Shown here piece after piece: positions 42,695 to 54,700 of a stretch of 64,000 bases of DNA (position 1 is the first letter of the stretch; every line of letters begins with the position of its first letter). The translations under genes and the position numbers were made by a program. Location of the stretch: contig JAKUCV010006604.1 of the NCBI GenBank assembly GCA_028386065.3, positions 1 through 64,000 on the forward strand. Direction: 5' to 3'. The notes beneath the pieces were generated by a model. The model was not told the origin of the DNA and did no database searches. It was given only the letters and a program-made list of their open reading frames with translations. This DNA comes from Turnera subulata (taxonomy: Eukaryota; Streptophyta; Magnoliopsida; Malpighiales; Passifloraceae).

Positions 42695-43057
42695 TTAACA
42701 TAATTTATTAGCAATTAGTAATACAAACATCCCAATAAAAACCCTTATGATCAAGGTGACAAGTGTGTGAGGAAAAAAGACTTCATCACGAGCACGGATT
42801 GTTGGCATGGGAAAGGTAGGTTGATAGGCCATTGTTGTTGTGCTTGTGGATGCCTCGCTAGAGAAGCAATGGCCATAGTTATCATGCACCCATCGCCTTT
42901 CACTCTCAATGTATGCGGCATTTGCTTCCTCAAATGTTTTATAACCCTTGAATGTAGCATTAGGATATCCACTTGTTGCAATTTGCACCGACTCCCAATT
43001 ATCATAAACCCCATTCTAGCGACCATTGAACACCATATAAAACTTGTATTTTGCCAT
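42695..43057 (-). pseudogene. RNase H1 N-terminal (viroplasmin-type) domain ORF with a premature stop
   Basis: From the ATG at 43057 the minus strand reads a short block KYKFYMVFNGR, then an in-frame TAG, then NGVYDNWESVQIAT and FKGYKTFEEANAAY. This is the hybrid-binding domain shared by RNase H1 N termini and the caulimovirus inclusion-body protein. Nothing else of RNase H or of a virus is present. It lies inside the Harbinger inverted repeats, downstream of the Myb ORF on the same strand, so it looks like transposon cargo. Upstream splicing that would avoid the stop cannot be excluded. Confidence 0.6.
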
Positions 43058-43479
43058 CAAATGCAATCCCTGAAACATGTCACATTCATTCATAACTTGG
43101 TACGCATTCACAGATTCACAAACCTCATACTTAGAAAATACACACCACAGCCATTCATCACACACAGCAGCAGAAAAACATTGAAGAAACAAAGAAAATT
43201 TTCAACAACGATATATGATATTAATGCCTTTCAACATCCACAAGCATACCTTCATTAGCATACCTAGGTTAGCATATGCACACATCCAACATTCCTACCT
43301 ACATAAGTAAACAGCATGCCTACTTATAAATATCCAAAATGCATTATGCCATGACTTACTGCTGCCTACTTGTAAATATCCAAAATGCATTGCATAATGA
43401 CTTGTAGTAAGCCATACTATCACATAACTGATATATTAGTTAGATTAGTTTCCTAGGCATCAAGCTCGCAATAACCAGT

Positions 43480-44494
43480 TCATGCTCCAAGAAGTTCGAC
43501 CAGAAACTCCTTCTTTTGCTCCTCATCCAACTGCCAGAAGTAATTGGCATATTGAGGATTCTTGGCCATCTTGAACACCACCTTAACAACCTGATTATCA
43601 GACAGACCCAGCTCCCTGAAGGCATTCCCGAGAACACGGCTGTCATCTTTGCCCATGATGGCAGCATCAAGCTTCTCAACATTATGGCCGACATTGTCAA
43701 AGCCAGTAGTAATGGCATCAGTCATTGCCCACAGAGCGTCAATACTCCCTCCCTTCCTCTTCCGATTACCCACAGACCCCCCTGCAGAACCTAAAGCCAT
43801 TGATGCATCATTTGCAGCACGGGAGGAGGTTTTGTTGGCACCAGAACCTCCAGTGGCACATGTGGTTGTGGTCGGAGAAGGCTGCTGGGATACCATCATT
43901 GTGTCAGCAACTTCTTCCTCCATATTCTGCATGTTACGCAAAGCATCAGCAGGGCTCTCGGCATCAGCAGGGCTCTCGGCATCAGCACCAGTGGCCCTAT
44001 CAACTCCAAAGATCTCCAGCAGCTTGGGGTACTGCGGGAATGGCTTCCCACAGACATAAGCTCTGCTTGGATATTTCTGCATATAAAGCCAAATCAATTC
44101 AAACCTTGAATTGAATAAACAAACTTCACTGATGCATAATGGATGGAAGAAGATAGAAATTAAATTGAAAAAAAATATTACCCTCAGATACTCGTCCAAG
44201 ATGTCTTTGGAGTCCACAATGACACAGTACTTTTGAATCCCAGCCAAATCCACTAGTGTTGGCCATGTCGTATGCAACATTGAACTTGGCTTTCGGCCTC
44301 TTTATTTTGTTCCTCACATGATTCAGAGTAAAGCCTCCATTGGGGAATTTCTGACTTAGCTTAGCAACCATGGTATTCATAGAGCCAGGCCTAAACTGAC
44401 CCGCATCAACCTTATGACCAGCAACTACCAATTCCTCAAGGATATCAACAAGTGCATTTGTTTCTTCATCAGACCAAGTACGCCTATCACCCAT
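43480..44494 (-). pseudogene. Harbinger ORF1: Myb/SANT-like DNA-binding protein, frameshifted
   Basis: PIF/Harbinger ORF1 proteins bind element ends and help the transposase into the nucleus. The frame from 44494 begins MGDRRTWSDEETNALVDILE, a Myb/SANT-like (Myb_DNA-bind_3) domain with conserved Trp, and continues to SGFGWDS. There the match passes to another frame (YCVIVDSKDILDEYLR), so a one-base shift lies in the T run at 44231-44234. An intron from 44181 down to 44077 then joins KYPSRAYVCGKPFPQY. The C-terminal part (about 195 aa) has a duplicated 18-base unit (DAESPA repeated), a basic RKRKGG patch and an acidic tail (LDEEQKKEFLVELLG). Without the shift it would be a normal ORF1; a sequencing error in the homopolymer is possible. 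Confidence 0.78.
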
Positions 44495-44764
44495 CCTTAC
44501 AGTCTACTGAAATATATCTAAACCATTAACTAGGAACAAATAAAGGCAGACACAGTATCTTTCTAATTACAATGAACAAAAATTAAGCCAAATAAAGCAT
44601 GAAGCTGTTCAAATACAGTATCAGAATGTCTGAAAATTCAAATTAGTACATCCATCAAACAGGAAGAATTGCAAGACAAGCACTAAAATGTTCAACCACC
44701 TACTAAAATGACACCAAAAAATTGCAAGAAAGAACACACATAACAACCACAAATGAAAACCACT

Positions 44765-46145
44765 CTAGTCTAATGCATGGGTGGCCCTCCACTCATTATA
44801 CATCTTAAGCGCAAGTGCATCACGCTTTTCTGTCCATTCATCACTGGGTTCGACAGTGTCAATCAATTCAGGGGGATTATCAGGATCCTCTCCTTCAAGC
44901 ATACAATTCTCATTGATAGGGGTGCACTCCTCGGGATCAAAAGGGATATTCAACCTAATATAATTATGAAGCAGACAACAAGCTATGATTATCCTACCCT
45001 GAACCTTAATTGGGTAGAATGATGGGCTTCTAAGAATTGCCCATCTCTTCTTTAGCAGCCCAAAAGTACGTTCAATGACATTTCGTGCTTGTGCATGCTT
45101 TATATTAAAGAATTCTTCATGGTTTCTTGGCATCTTTGGACCACTAGTTGCCCATTCCCTAAGGTGATACCTAACACCTCTATAAGGTGCAAGGAAACCT
45201 TCACCATTGGTATAACCACCATCAACCAAATAGAAATTACCTATCAAAAAATAAACATGCATTTTAATACATGTAGGTTATTTATGTGATATCAAAATAT
45301 GAGTTGAGGATTATTATGGACTACTGTGTATGAAACCTACCCTTAGGAACTTGTAACCCATTCGCTCTTGTAACAGCATCTCGTAAAACCCTTGAATCAG
45401 ATGCGGATCCCTCCCATCCAGGATATGTGAACACAAAATTCATGTTTCCGTCACATACACCAAGAACATTAGTCGAGATGTGACCTTTGCGAGTTCGATA
45501 CCTAGGTTTATCTTCATCCCTCACTGTCACATCTATGTAAGTTCTATCTAATGCGCCTAAACACCCCTTAAACCATTTCCACCTAGACTCAGTGCAGTCT
45601 TCGGGAACTGGTTCTGGTTTGACAAGCCAATCAACTTGCAGACGTATCACAACCCTTAAAACATGGTGGAAATTCCTACTAATGGTCTCTCGAGACCGCA
45701 TAAACCTAACTTGGAGAGTCCTTATTTTCTCATGATGAGCTAGGATATGTGTGAACATGACCACTTGTTCTTCTACTCCTACTGCTCCATTTGGAGCCAA
45801 CCCTTCTTTTGTCCTCAATATATCACATAGCCTAGCGAAACAATTCATATCCATCCTAAGACTCCACATATTGTAGTCATCTGAAGTTCTAAACATCCTT
45901 TCAATCTCTTCTCTCCTAGTTTCCTGATTGTCAAAGGTCCTATCTATCACAGGTATCCTATAACCACCCCACCCCATTTCAGACTCTACAAACGCAACAA
46001 CAAACACTGTACAACTCAAAAGCAACTGCAGTTGCATCTTCGCAAGCATAAAAAAAACAGCAGCAAGATGAGCACGGCGAGCAGGATTCATTTTCAGTAT
46101 AGACATCAACAGAAAAGGAAGCTCAATAAGTAAACATGTTTTCAA
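44765..46145 (-). CDS. PIF/Harbinger DDE transposase
   Basis: Two exons, 46145-45341 and 45240-44765, joined across a roughly 100-base GT-AG intron in phase. They encode up to 426 aa; the true start may be M19 at 46091 (MNPARRAHL). The protein has an N-terminal helix-turn-helix-like region (FARLCDILRTKEGLAP, then MRSRETISRNFHHVL). The DDE core has D200 in GALDRTYIDV, D250 in PGWEGSASDSRVL, and E325 in ARNVIERTFGLLKKRW. Between them lies FYLVDGGY, typical of the family. All three catalytic acids are present. The usual GALDGT is GALDRT here. It probably once mobilised this element and relatives with GGTAGCGTTT ends. Confidence 0.88.
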
Positions 46146-46557
46146 AATAGGAAGATCACATCAGAGCATATCATCATTTCACAAGAACCAGACATACGAA
46201 CATTACACATCCACAACATCGAACAGACCTATGACTGCACATAAGTTTCAGGAAACAGAAAACCAAGCAACTATGAAATGCATTAATACGTGAAACCTAC
46301 CCACCCAAAGCGTGCATATTTCAAATTAATCAACTAAATTAACCAAGCAATTATACGAAATATAACCACTCTCATCCACACACACCAACACTATCAATTA
46401 ATTAAAGAAATTAAGGCAAAGGTTTATAATGTTGACATACCTTCAACAGTTAGCAGCTTCACTCGCACAGCACGCAAATTCTCCCAACACTATCAAACCT
46501 GCAAATAAAAAGATTACAATGGTTAGCAAATTCAACCATCATAATTGGCTTCTATCG

Positions 46558-47185
46558 AATTAGGGTTGAGATACTCGACTAATTGGGGCTTCGGGCAAAG
46601 TAGGGTTGAGGTACTCAACAAATTGGGGCTTCGGTCAAATTAGGATTTGAGGCTCTTCAAAAATAGGAATTCGGTGGAATTTTAGGGTTCCAACTGGACA
46701 AATTTGGGCCTCGGGTCTAATGTAGGGTTTCACCTCTAATAATTTGTAATTGAGCCCTAAAAATTGGGGCATCTATGGAATTAGGGTTTGGGGTAGTCTA
46801 CAAATTGGGGATCCAACCGAATTAGGTCTTTAGGTAGGCTAATTTCAGGGCATCGGTCGAATCTAGGGTTTAGGTACTCTATTTTGGGGCTTGCTTAGGG
46901 TTTTTGGAAAATTGGGGATCGGGCTACAATCGGGCTAACGGTGAGAGAAATCAACAGGGAGACACCGAACAGAAGACGAACAAGAGAGGAGAACTGAAAG
47001 ACATAGAAGACGAGGAAGAGAGGAGAAGCGGGAAGACGAAGAAGAGAAGAAGAAGACGATGACAGAGGAGACAGGGACGAGACGACCAGAGGATGAAGAC
47101 GAAGAAGAGAAGAAGAAGACGATGACAGAGGAGAAGACGAAGAAGAAGAAGAAGAAGAAGAAGAAGAAGAAGAAGAAGAAGACGA
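46558..47185. repeat. Degenerate minisatellite and GAA tract upstream of the transposase
   Basis: From 46558 to about 46920, a 50-60 base unit recurs imperfectly with the words ATTGGGGCTTCGG, AATTAGGGTTT and GGTACTC. From 47034, a 63-base unit (ACGAAGAAGAGAAGAAGAAG, then ACGATGACAGAGGAG) is repeated twice. It runs into a long GAA microsatellite at about 47133-47183. All lie inside the Harbinger element between its right end and the transposase. Confidence 0.75.
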
Positions 47186-47559
47186 CGACGACAGAGGAGA
47201 AGACAAAGCAGAGAAGAAACGACGAGAGGGTCGCCTACCTCTGTGATTTTCGAGTTGAGAGGGAGAGAGAGAAGATGCGCTGAGTGAAAATGTGAGAAAA
47301 TGAGAGTTTTTATTGCTAGGGTTGATTGGGTAGTTTAGGTATTATGGAAAAAAATGGGGAATAGGATCGACACTGAAACAGTGTTGTCCAGGGACAACAA
47401 TTCTGTTCCATGGTTGAGCAGGGGACGGAAAAAATAGAAATCGTCCCAAATTCGGTGGACACGCGTCCACAGCTTTTGTCCCGTCCCGCGTGCCAAACAT
47501 CACGTCTCCAACAATTAGTCCCACTCCGCCCGTCCCAAACTCGCGTTCCAAACACTAAC

Positions 47560-48650
47560 TAGAGAACTCTTTAGTGATTCGTTAGATTTTGTCCATGACA
47601 CACTTTTCCGGGCCGATAAATGAATAATGGCTATACGTTCATAATTAATGGGCCGAGCCATTTCATTTTGATTGGACGAGCCCCAGTTTCCGCATTAGAT
47701 CCGGTTGCGGCTCATTCGTAACCATTGCCGCTAATGCTTTTCAGATTTCATATAAGACCTCAATATTTCATCTCATCCCTGCAACTCACAATTTTTTTCT
47801 TCTTTCTTGGCGAATGCAAGCGGTATTGTTAATCCCATAAACTCCAAGGGAGAAAACAAATTGCATTCATTGGGAAAACATTTGTCAATCGAAAAAAACA
47901 TAAGTTATATTGGTACTGTTTATGAAATAAAATAGACCCGCTACAAATTTATGAGTCGTTAAATATTTTTAATGAGTGTATTACTTTTTTTTTTTGTCGA
48001 ATAATGAGTGTATTACTGAAGAAAGAAAATCTTGAATGCGAATCCAATTGAAACGGCTATAACAACTTTTCTACTAGAGATATGAATGCCAAAGGTTCTT
48101 ATAAGTTAATACCAACCAAATCTTCCTTATGTGGCATAGCCCATTGGCGATTACTATTCTTGTTCTTAACAATCATGTTATGCATACACCCATGCTGTCA
48201 ATCAATCAGAGTGGTTCACGATTAATTAATTGCCAATTTGCCACAAAAAGTAGGTGACGCACACAAATTTGCTCCGTCAATTGCCAACGGCATGATCTTT
48301 CGCACGCCATCACCTCCTCATTACACTTACACAAACAATAATCTCCTCAAAAGAAAAAGAAAAAAAAGAAAAAGAATTGAACTATGTTCGTTCAACAAAA
48401 AGGCTCATAAAGATTAAAAGAAAACCTAATTGTTTTAACTAACCTTAATTGGAAAAGACTACAGTGAGAATGGGATTCCAAAGAAAAAAAAAAAAAAGTG
48501 AAAAGAATAACATATAACATTAGAAAGTTGGAAAAGAAGCGCAAACACGCCGCAATCACCTCTCACCTGGGGATTTTATTCCTCGGCACCAGTAAGTAAG
48601 TACACATCCACGCCTTGAACCAAACCAAAGCATGCATACTCTCTCCCCCC
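47560..48650. other. Intergenic, upstream of the GASA gene
   Basis: No coding region is seen. AT-rich; promoter sequence of the GASA gene is expected in the right part. Confidence 0.5.
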
Positions 48651-48657
48651 TATAAAA
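48651..48657 (+). promoter_or_regulatory. TATA box of the GASA gene
   Basis: TATAAAA lies 152 bases before the ATG at 48803, after a CT-rich stretch (CTCTCTCCCCCC). Confidence 0.65.
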
Positions 48658-48802
48658 CCCTAAATATACCCATTTCCTTCTCACTTCTTATAGTGCAAAC
48701 GTACTTCAACACTAACTTACTCGTGAGACATTATATAGCCATCATCAGGAAAGTACAAAATAGAAACCCAGTGGAGATAATTAAGAGTGGAGAGCAAACA
48801 AC

Positions 48803-49300
48803 ATGGCTGGCTCTAGGTGCAGTTCCCTTCTAGTGGCCGTGACTCTCCTTCTTTTGATCACATTTTCTAGCGTAGCCGAGGTAATTAATTGTAACCCATG
48901 CATGTTCCCTTAACAAGTTGGTCGTTTCTTAACTAAAAAATAATATCCCTAATCTCTTGTTCTTTATATTATGACTCTTGTACAGGCCTTTTTCCCTAAG
49001 GTCCGTCCTGCAGGTACGTACGTAGATACGTATATGTATCTTTGGAATTATCTCTAATTAAATTATTCAATCAAAGTTCTCTTGATGTTATTTTATTTGG
49101 TTGTGATAACAATTACAGAATGCAAACCAAAATGTAACTACCGGTGCTCTTCATCATCACTCAAGAAGCCATGCCTGTTCTTCTGCCTCAAGTGCTGCGC
49201 AAAGTGCCTGTGTGTTCCTCCTGGCACTTACGGCAACAAGGAATTGTGCCCCTGCTACAATAACTGGAAGACCAAGGGAGGAGGACCCAAATGTCCCTGA
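48803..49300 (+). CDS. GASA/snakin cysteine-rich peptide
   Basis: Three exons, 48803-48880, 48986-49013 and 49119-49300, join in phase to 95 aa. Residues 1-27 form a signal peptide (LLVAVTLLLLITFSS core). After a short linker (FFPKVRPAE), the last 60 residues carry exactly 12 cysteines in the GASA pattern (C-KPKC-YRC, C-FFC-KCC-KC-C-VPPGTYGN, C-C-NNW, PKCP). GASA peptides are secreted, gibberellin-regulated, and act in growth and antimicrobial defence with six disulfides; the short variable linker fits the snakin-1/peamaclein group. No residue of the pattern is missing. The gene is likely intact. Confidence 0.95.
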
Positions 49301-49343
49301 TTTTAGTTCCCATTACATGTAGCAATTAAGCACTTCCATTTCC

Positions 49344-49349
49344 AATAAA
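49344..49349 (+). terminator. Polyadenylation signal of the GASA gene
   Basis: AATAAA lies 44 bases after the stop codon. A second AATAAA follows near 49490. Confidence 0.45.
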
Positions 49350-51740
49350 CGACTCTCCAAGAATAGTCTAATTGGCTTAACTTTCTTCTTCTTCTTCTTT
49401 TAAGAAAAAAGATAGACTCTGTCTGGAAGAAACTTACCTCTCTGGAAAAATATGTAATTCTTCCACACATATATTAGAGACCCCGGCATTAATAAAATGT
49501 TCCATTATCATTAGATTCTTCGTTTTCTGAATTTTCAGTTGAGATATATATCTGCTAATTCAAATGAACCAAATTGTTCAATTTTAATCTGTTTGCCTAG
49601 CTACATCGAATTCCTGTTCAAGTAAAGGAACTTCATATTAATTTCCCTGAAGAAGAATGTAAAGTCAAATACAAACAAAAACATCGCTGGTGAAGGTTGC
49701 AATGGGGTCGATTATTAGTTGTGAGAGAAATTGAACCAGACCGAGACAATTACCACAGTAGCACACTCGACTGATGCTGAGTTTTGACTTTTGAAAGGAA
49801 GATATGCAATTCGCCACCATGCATTGAAGGACAAATGTTTTCATTGCCCGAACGGCACATCTTCCGCCCTAAAGTAGGCAATTGATAAGAGATGTGAAAA
49901 AAAAAAAAAAGAAAATCAGACTACACCGATGGCAACTTCAATACTACTTGAGCAGTAGTTTATTGGTTTCTTCTAGAGTTCAATTATATGAAAAATATGT
50001 AATTATATCTATATGCAGAAACTTGTTCATGCATTGGTAGCTGACAAATTTAACTCGGCATTGGCCCAAAATTATTGTTGAGAAGCAATGAATTCTTTTT
50101 GGCTCAGGTTTTAAAGGAATTAAATAAATCGGAGAGGAGGTGAATTTTTCCAAGTCCAGCAGATAAATAAAATGCATGTTATATCTGCCAATTTTTGTAC
50201 TATATCGCATGGATTAACATCCGTCTCGAAATTTATCAGGGAAAAAGAACATTTATCCGTAGATTGGATAAGCAATCCTTCGAGTAAAAACAAGAGTAGG
50301 GCAGAAACGTCCAAAGAGCAGCAAATGCTGTTCAATGAGGTGGCAGTCTAATCCACAACCATTGGCCATCGTATCAACTTCACCACTCAAATCGGACAGG
50401 AACCCATTAAATCCCATGACCCAAAGAATCTACTACACCTTCTCAAGCTATTAATGTAGGCTAGTGTTGGCCTTCAATGGACCATAGGCTTTTCTTGTGG
50501 CCAAGATTTCTTCTTGCAGAAAAATATTATTGGCCCTGGCCCCTATATTCTCACTCACAAACTCCAAACACAGTAACATAACTAACCACTGTTCCCTCTC
50601 CACCACTTCTGTCTCCTGGCCCTCCTGTTCAGTGCAGTAACTGATCAGTGCTGCTCTGTTGAGGTTGGTTAAGTCTCAGTTTCGTTTTGCATTTTCTGAC
50701 TTCACGACTTGAACTTTGCCTGATTGCCTTACTTTTCAGTTAGCTACTTACTTCCTCCCATGTGGTTTTCTTGAATTTTTCACTTTCTACTTCGGTCCAA
50801 AAAGGTCGAAATATGTAATCTTGATTCTTGTTGGCTTAGTTTTCGTTGAAGTTTCTTAACAATCAGCAAATTGTTTACTGGGTTGCCTTTGACGGCCGTA
50901 TGTTTGGGGCTTGAGTTATCTGCTGTGAAAACAATGGTACATTAAACGGGTGAAATATATGTGTCAGTGACTTTGTCTGATACGTTCCGATTCGTCACGT
51001 TGAAGACCTCTCTGTGAAGGCTTAAGCGTAATTGGATTCCAGAAATAAGAAATTGGCACGTTTCCTCCGAGGAGTGGAGAAAACCATGTTTAAGGACACA
51101 CTGCAAAGGACTCCGATCAGTTCTTTGGGGCAGTGGTAGTAGAAAGGGAAGGTTTTCCAGCTACAGTTAGGAGCCCATGAGCTGCATGATTGCTTTCTAA
51201 TCCTTGTGTGATCCTTCATTTTTCTAATAGACTTTTCCTGTACCAAAGTTTTTGGAGTGATTTTGACTTTTTCTAGACCTGGGTTATTTCTGGCAACCAC
51301 TCCATTATTGCAACCTTATGTAGCAGCAGGCATATGATGGAAGTGAGTGGTCTGGTACCTTGAACCACAGGCCTGTCCCAATAACGGGAACAGCGAATTT
51401 GTATCTTAAGCTTTATCTACGCGATGTGGTTAGAAAGTGGTCAATCTGAATTAGAAGCACTCCCAGAAAACCATGGATCCTATTTGGCCTTACAACATAA
51501 ATCTAAAGGACTTATCTCTTTTGATGGCGGTTTATTAACCAATAGATTGCTTTGGCATAAGATCCTTCTAATACGGCTTTTAGTTTTTACCTTCTGTTCC
51601 TTTGTTTCTTTAATTCATCTGTGACTGTGGCAATTATATGGTATTCTTAACTCTGATAATGCTCTTGTTCTAATTTAAGCTTTGCACCGGTATAAGGGAT
51701 ATGCTGGCTGGTATCATTTTATTCTTGTCTTGATCTTTCC
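49350..51740. other. Intergenic and probable 5' leader of the SPA15-type gene
   Basis: No coding ORF is recognised. From about 50600 the sequence changes to the CT- and T-rich character of transcribed plant leader or intron DNA, so a 5' UTR with an intron before 51741 is possible. A transcript would be needed to place the first exon. Confidence 0.45.
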
Positions 51741-54700
51741 ATGGAACTTAATGCAAGCAAGGTTTCAAGCACTGCATGTGTGCTTCAGAGGAGGAACACC
51801 TGTAGATCGCACAGAACTATTTACTCTTATGCCAAGTCCATCCGCAACAACCAGCTACGTTCTTGTAATCAAGGAATCAGATTTCACCAGCGAAGAAGTG
51901 CACAGCTCTTGACAGAGAAATCGCGCTTCTCTGGTGAGGGCTTGTCAAGCATTCATGGACAACCATTTAGTCTCATTATCTCTCAGAGATCTTCCACAGT
52001 ATGCCTATCAACAAAAACTCGTAAAACTGAAGAAAAGGAATGCATAAGACCTTCCTCTGATGTATCCAGGTAAGATTTTCTAATTTGATATTTTGTTTCA
52101 TTGTTTCCAGTCCAAAACGCGCCAAGTGCCCCTAAATTTAATGTGCAGACCGTTTCCTACTGCTGATTAGGGCGTTTAATATTTTGATTCCATTAATAGA
52201 AACAAGTCCGTAGCATCAAATGCTTCTGATTTCCAAAAGCATGCCTACTTTTTGGGGGGCATGATTTATGGTGAATAACAATGAATCGAGTTCTAAATAT
52301 GAAACTAATTAAGCTAGAGGCCTATACCACAGAGGTGATATAAGGAGTGGATGCAGGATATCGGAACCACTTTCGTTAGTTTATTGGTGGGCTGACATTG
52401 GTTTTATTGTTTTATTCATCTTATTGCGTTTTAAGCACAACTGATATCTTGAGTTAACATTACTATCAGTGCACAAATCAAACAAGAGGACGATGAGCAT
52501 CCCTTCGTGCCTGGAAGAATCATTCACTCGAGTCAGGGATTGGCCGAAGCTTGTAAATTTGTACACAATGATGCTAAGTATGTGAATGAAAGGGCTCGTA
52601 ATGACATTATATTACTTTCACGGTAATGTGACTCACCATAATTACCGCCTTTTTGTGAACAGCATTATGCCTCCTTGAGTTGATGAACTTTCATAATTCA
52701 CTTGCAGAAATTTTTTATTGTTTCTTCATAAATTAATCAACCATTAGCAATTTAAGTTTATTGAAACTGTTCTTCAATAATTTGATCACTTAGAAAAGTC
52801 ATTGTCCGATGTGTCTTTATTTAATTACTGCAATATATATCAGCATAGCATTATAAATAGGATCCAGTTATGTCATTTGAACCATTCATATCATTAAAAA
52901 GTTCAATTTCATGCCAATTTGAGGTCTTCTCATGATTTTCCAAATTTATTCAGTGGGATTATGAGGTTGGATGCTCGGGCACGCAAAGACTTTGCTATCC
53001 TTGGGTCTGAGTTTCTTAAACTTGATGGTAAGCTCTATGGACCTTTATCTTCTGTATCACGGACTGTTACAGCGAGGCATTTGAACTGTCATGTATCTGG
53101 TTACACATGGGATGATCAATAATTCCAAACTGAACATTGCAGTCTGTCCTTTTCTTGCATTATCTTGATGACTTTTTGTTTGTATTATTTATATACTTGA
53201 GGGTGCAGCTGAAGGATGTGATGATAGAGTGATTAGAAAGGGGGTGAAAGTATTTCATTGTGCAAGGTGCCTAAACTTAAGTCTGATTTTGTGTGCTGCT
53301 TCTTTTGCTTTCTTATCTTCTCTCTGGTAGCTCGGGCAAGGGAGGATACAGAGAAAATTGACCGCGGTGTGAAGAAAAAGGCTGAACGTCTTCAAAATAT
53401 AGCTGCAGTATGTATAGAAAGAAAATAGATTTTAGCTTGCTTGGAGTCTAGGCCTTGTGTTTGTTATATGGTTGAGGTAATATCTGGAACTAATATTTTA
53501 TTTTGCTGCAGATCTTAAAAGACAGGGCAGGGTCTAAATTAAAACTAGCTGCTGATAAGCACTGGAGTGATGGAGCCTTAGAGGTGAAAAGCTACTGTTT
53601 CCTTTCTGTTGGTCTATTTCCTAATTTAGTTACTATTCAAGAAAAAAGGTCTGGTTATGGAAAGAACAAGTACAAAACCAAGAGAGAACTCCATTCTTGA
53701 TGTGCAAACGATTCACAACTTGATACATTACGCCTTTTTGGAACCTTTTGAAAAATTTCCAGGCTGATTTGCGCCTTGCTGACTTCCGTGCCAAGCAACG
53801 TGCTATGGAAGATGCCTTAATGGCGTTGGAGGTAAGCAAATTTCTATGTTGATTTATAATATTGATGTTTTTTCCCATTGGTTTATGGAATTGTCTGCAG
53901 TATCAACCCTGCATTGTAGTTTTTCATGCCTGACATTGGATAGTGCTCTCTATTTTAGTCATATCACCAGCCATTGTATACACATAATTTTTCATTGTTA
54001 TCTTATTATTTTTAAACGTCTCGGAAATGTTTATGATTTATGGGTTCTGTGTCTATTCAGTTTGTCAAAAATGTCCATGACTTGATGGTGAGCAAGATGT
54101 ACAAATTGTGAGTTCTTTTACTGGTGAAATGCTTTGTGTTTTCTTTTGCCTTTCCTCCTCTCTCTTCATTTTTTCCTGTTCTCACCTTTGTGGCTGGCTT
54201 GCTGCGAAATTATTTGAGCTGGAATCACTAATTTCCTGGTTGTTGTTGGCTATCAGCCCCCTTCGCCGGGAAAAAGGTTCACTATCTGATAATAACGTGC
54301 TGGGACAAGTAATGCTGGAGAAAAATGGGAGGACGCTTGATTTTTTCCCTGGAGAAGTATCTACAGATCGCATTAATGCTATTCAGGTTCCATCTCATGG
54401 CCTTTTTAATGCTCTCCTTAAATTGGTTGAGAACTCACAGAACTTGTGTCATTATTTACATTTGATAATGACCAGGAAGCTTACTGGAGTATGGCATCTG
54501 CACTCTCCGAAGCTGATGGAATTGATTATACCGATCCCGAAGAGGTTTGAAACCTTATTCTTCTTTCTGGTATCCTTGGGAATTTCTGATTACGGTTTTC
54601 AATTTTTGCTTACAGAATGATTCTTTACTTCTTTGGAGCAGCTTGAGTTGTTGATTACAACCCTTATTGACCTCGACGCTATGGATGGTAAAAGCAGTGT

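Larger units (their letters stand above)
42127..47559 (-). mobile_element. PIF/Harbinger DNA transposon, near-complete
   Basis: The left end is GGTAGCGTTTGGAAC (42127-42141). The right end, read inward, is GTTAGTGTTTGGAAC (47545-47559), giving 15-base inverted repeats with two mismatches. The flanking triplets are TTA (left) and TAG (right), so the 3-bp target duplication is not preserved or the right border has mutated. Inside, all on the minus strand, are a DDE transposase, a Myb/SANT-like ORF and a third small ORF. Tandem GGACT words mark the left subterminal region (about 42145-42196). The paired transposase and Myb ORFs are the defining PIF/Harbinger arrangement. Confidence 0.88.

Noticed and set aside
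42695..43057. Endogenous caulimovirus interpretation of the viroplasmin-type domain
   Set aside because: Only the small hybrid-binding domain is present, with no movement, coat or polymerase parts, and it sits within transposon ends.
47059..47283. Lys-rich 74-codon ORF
   Set aside because: Translation of the GAA microsatellite.
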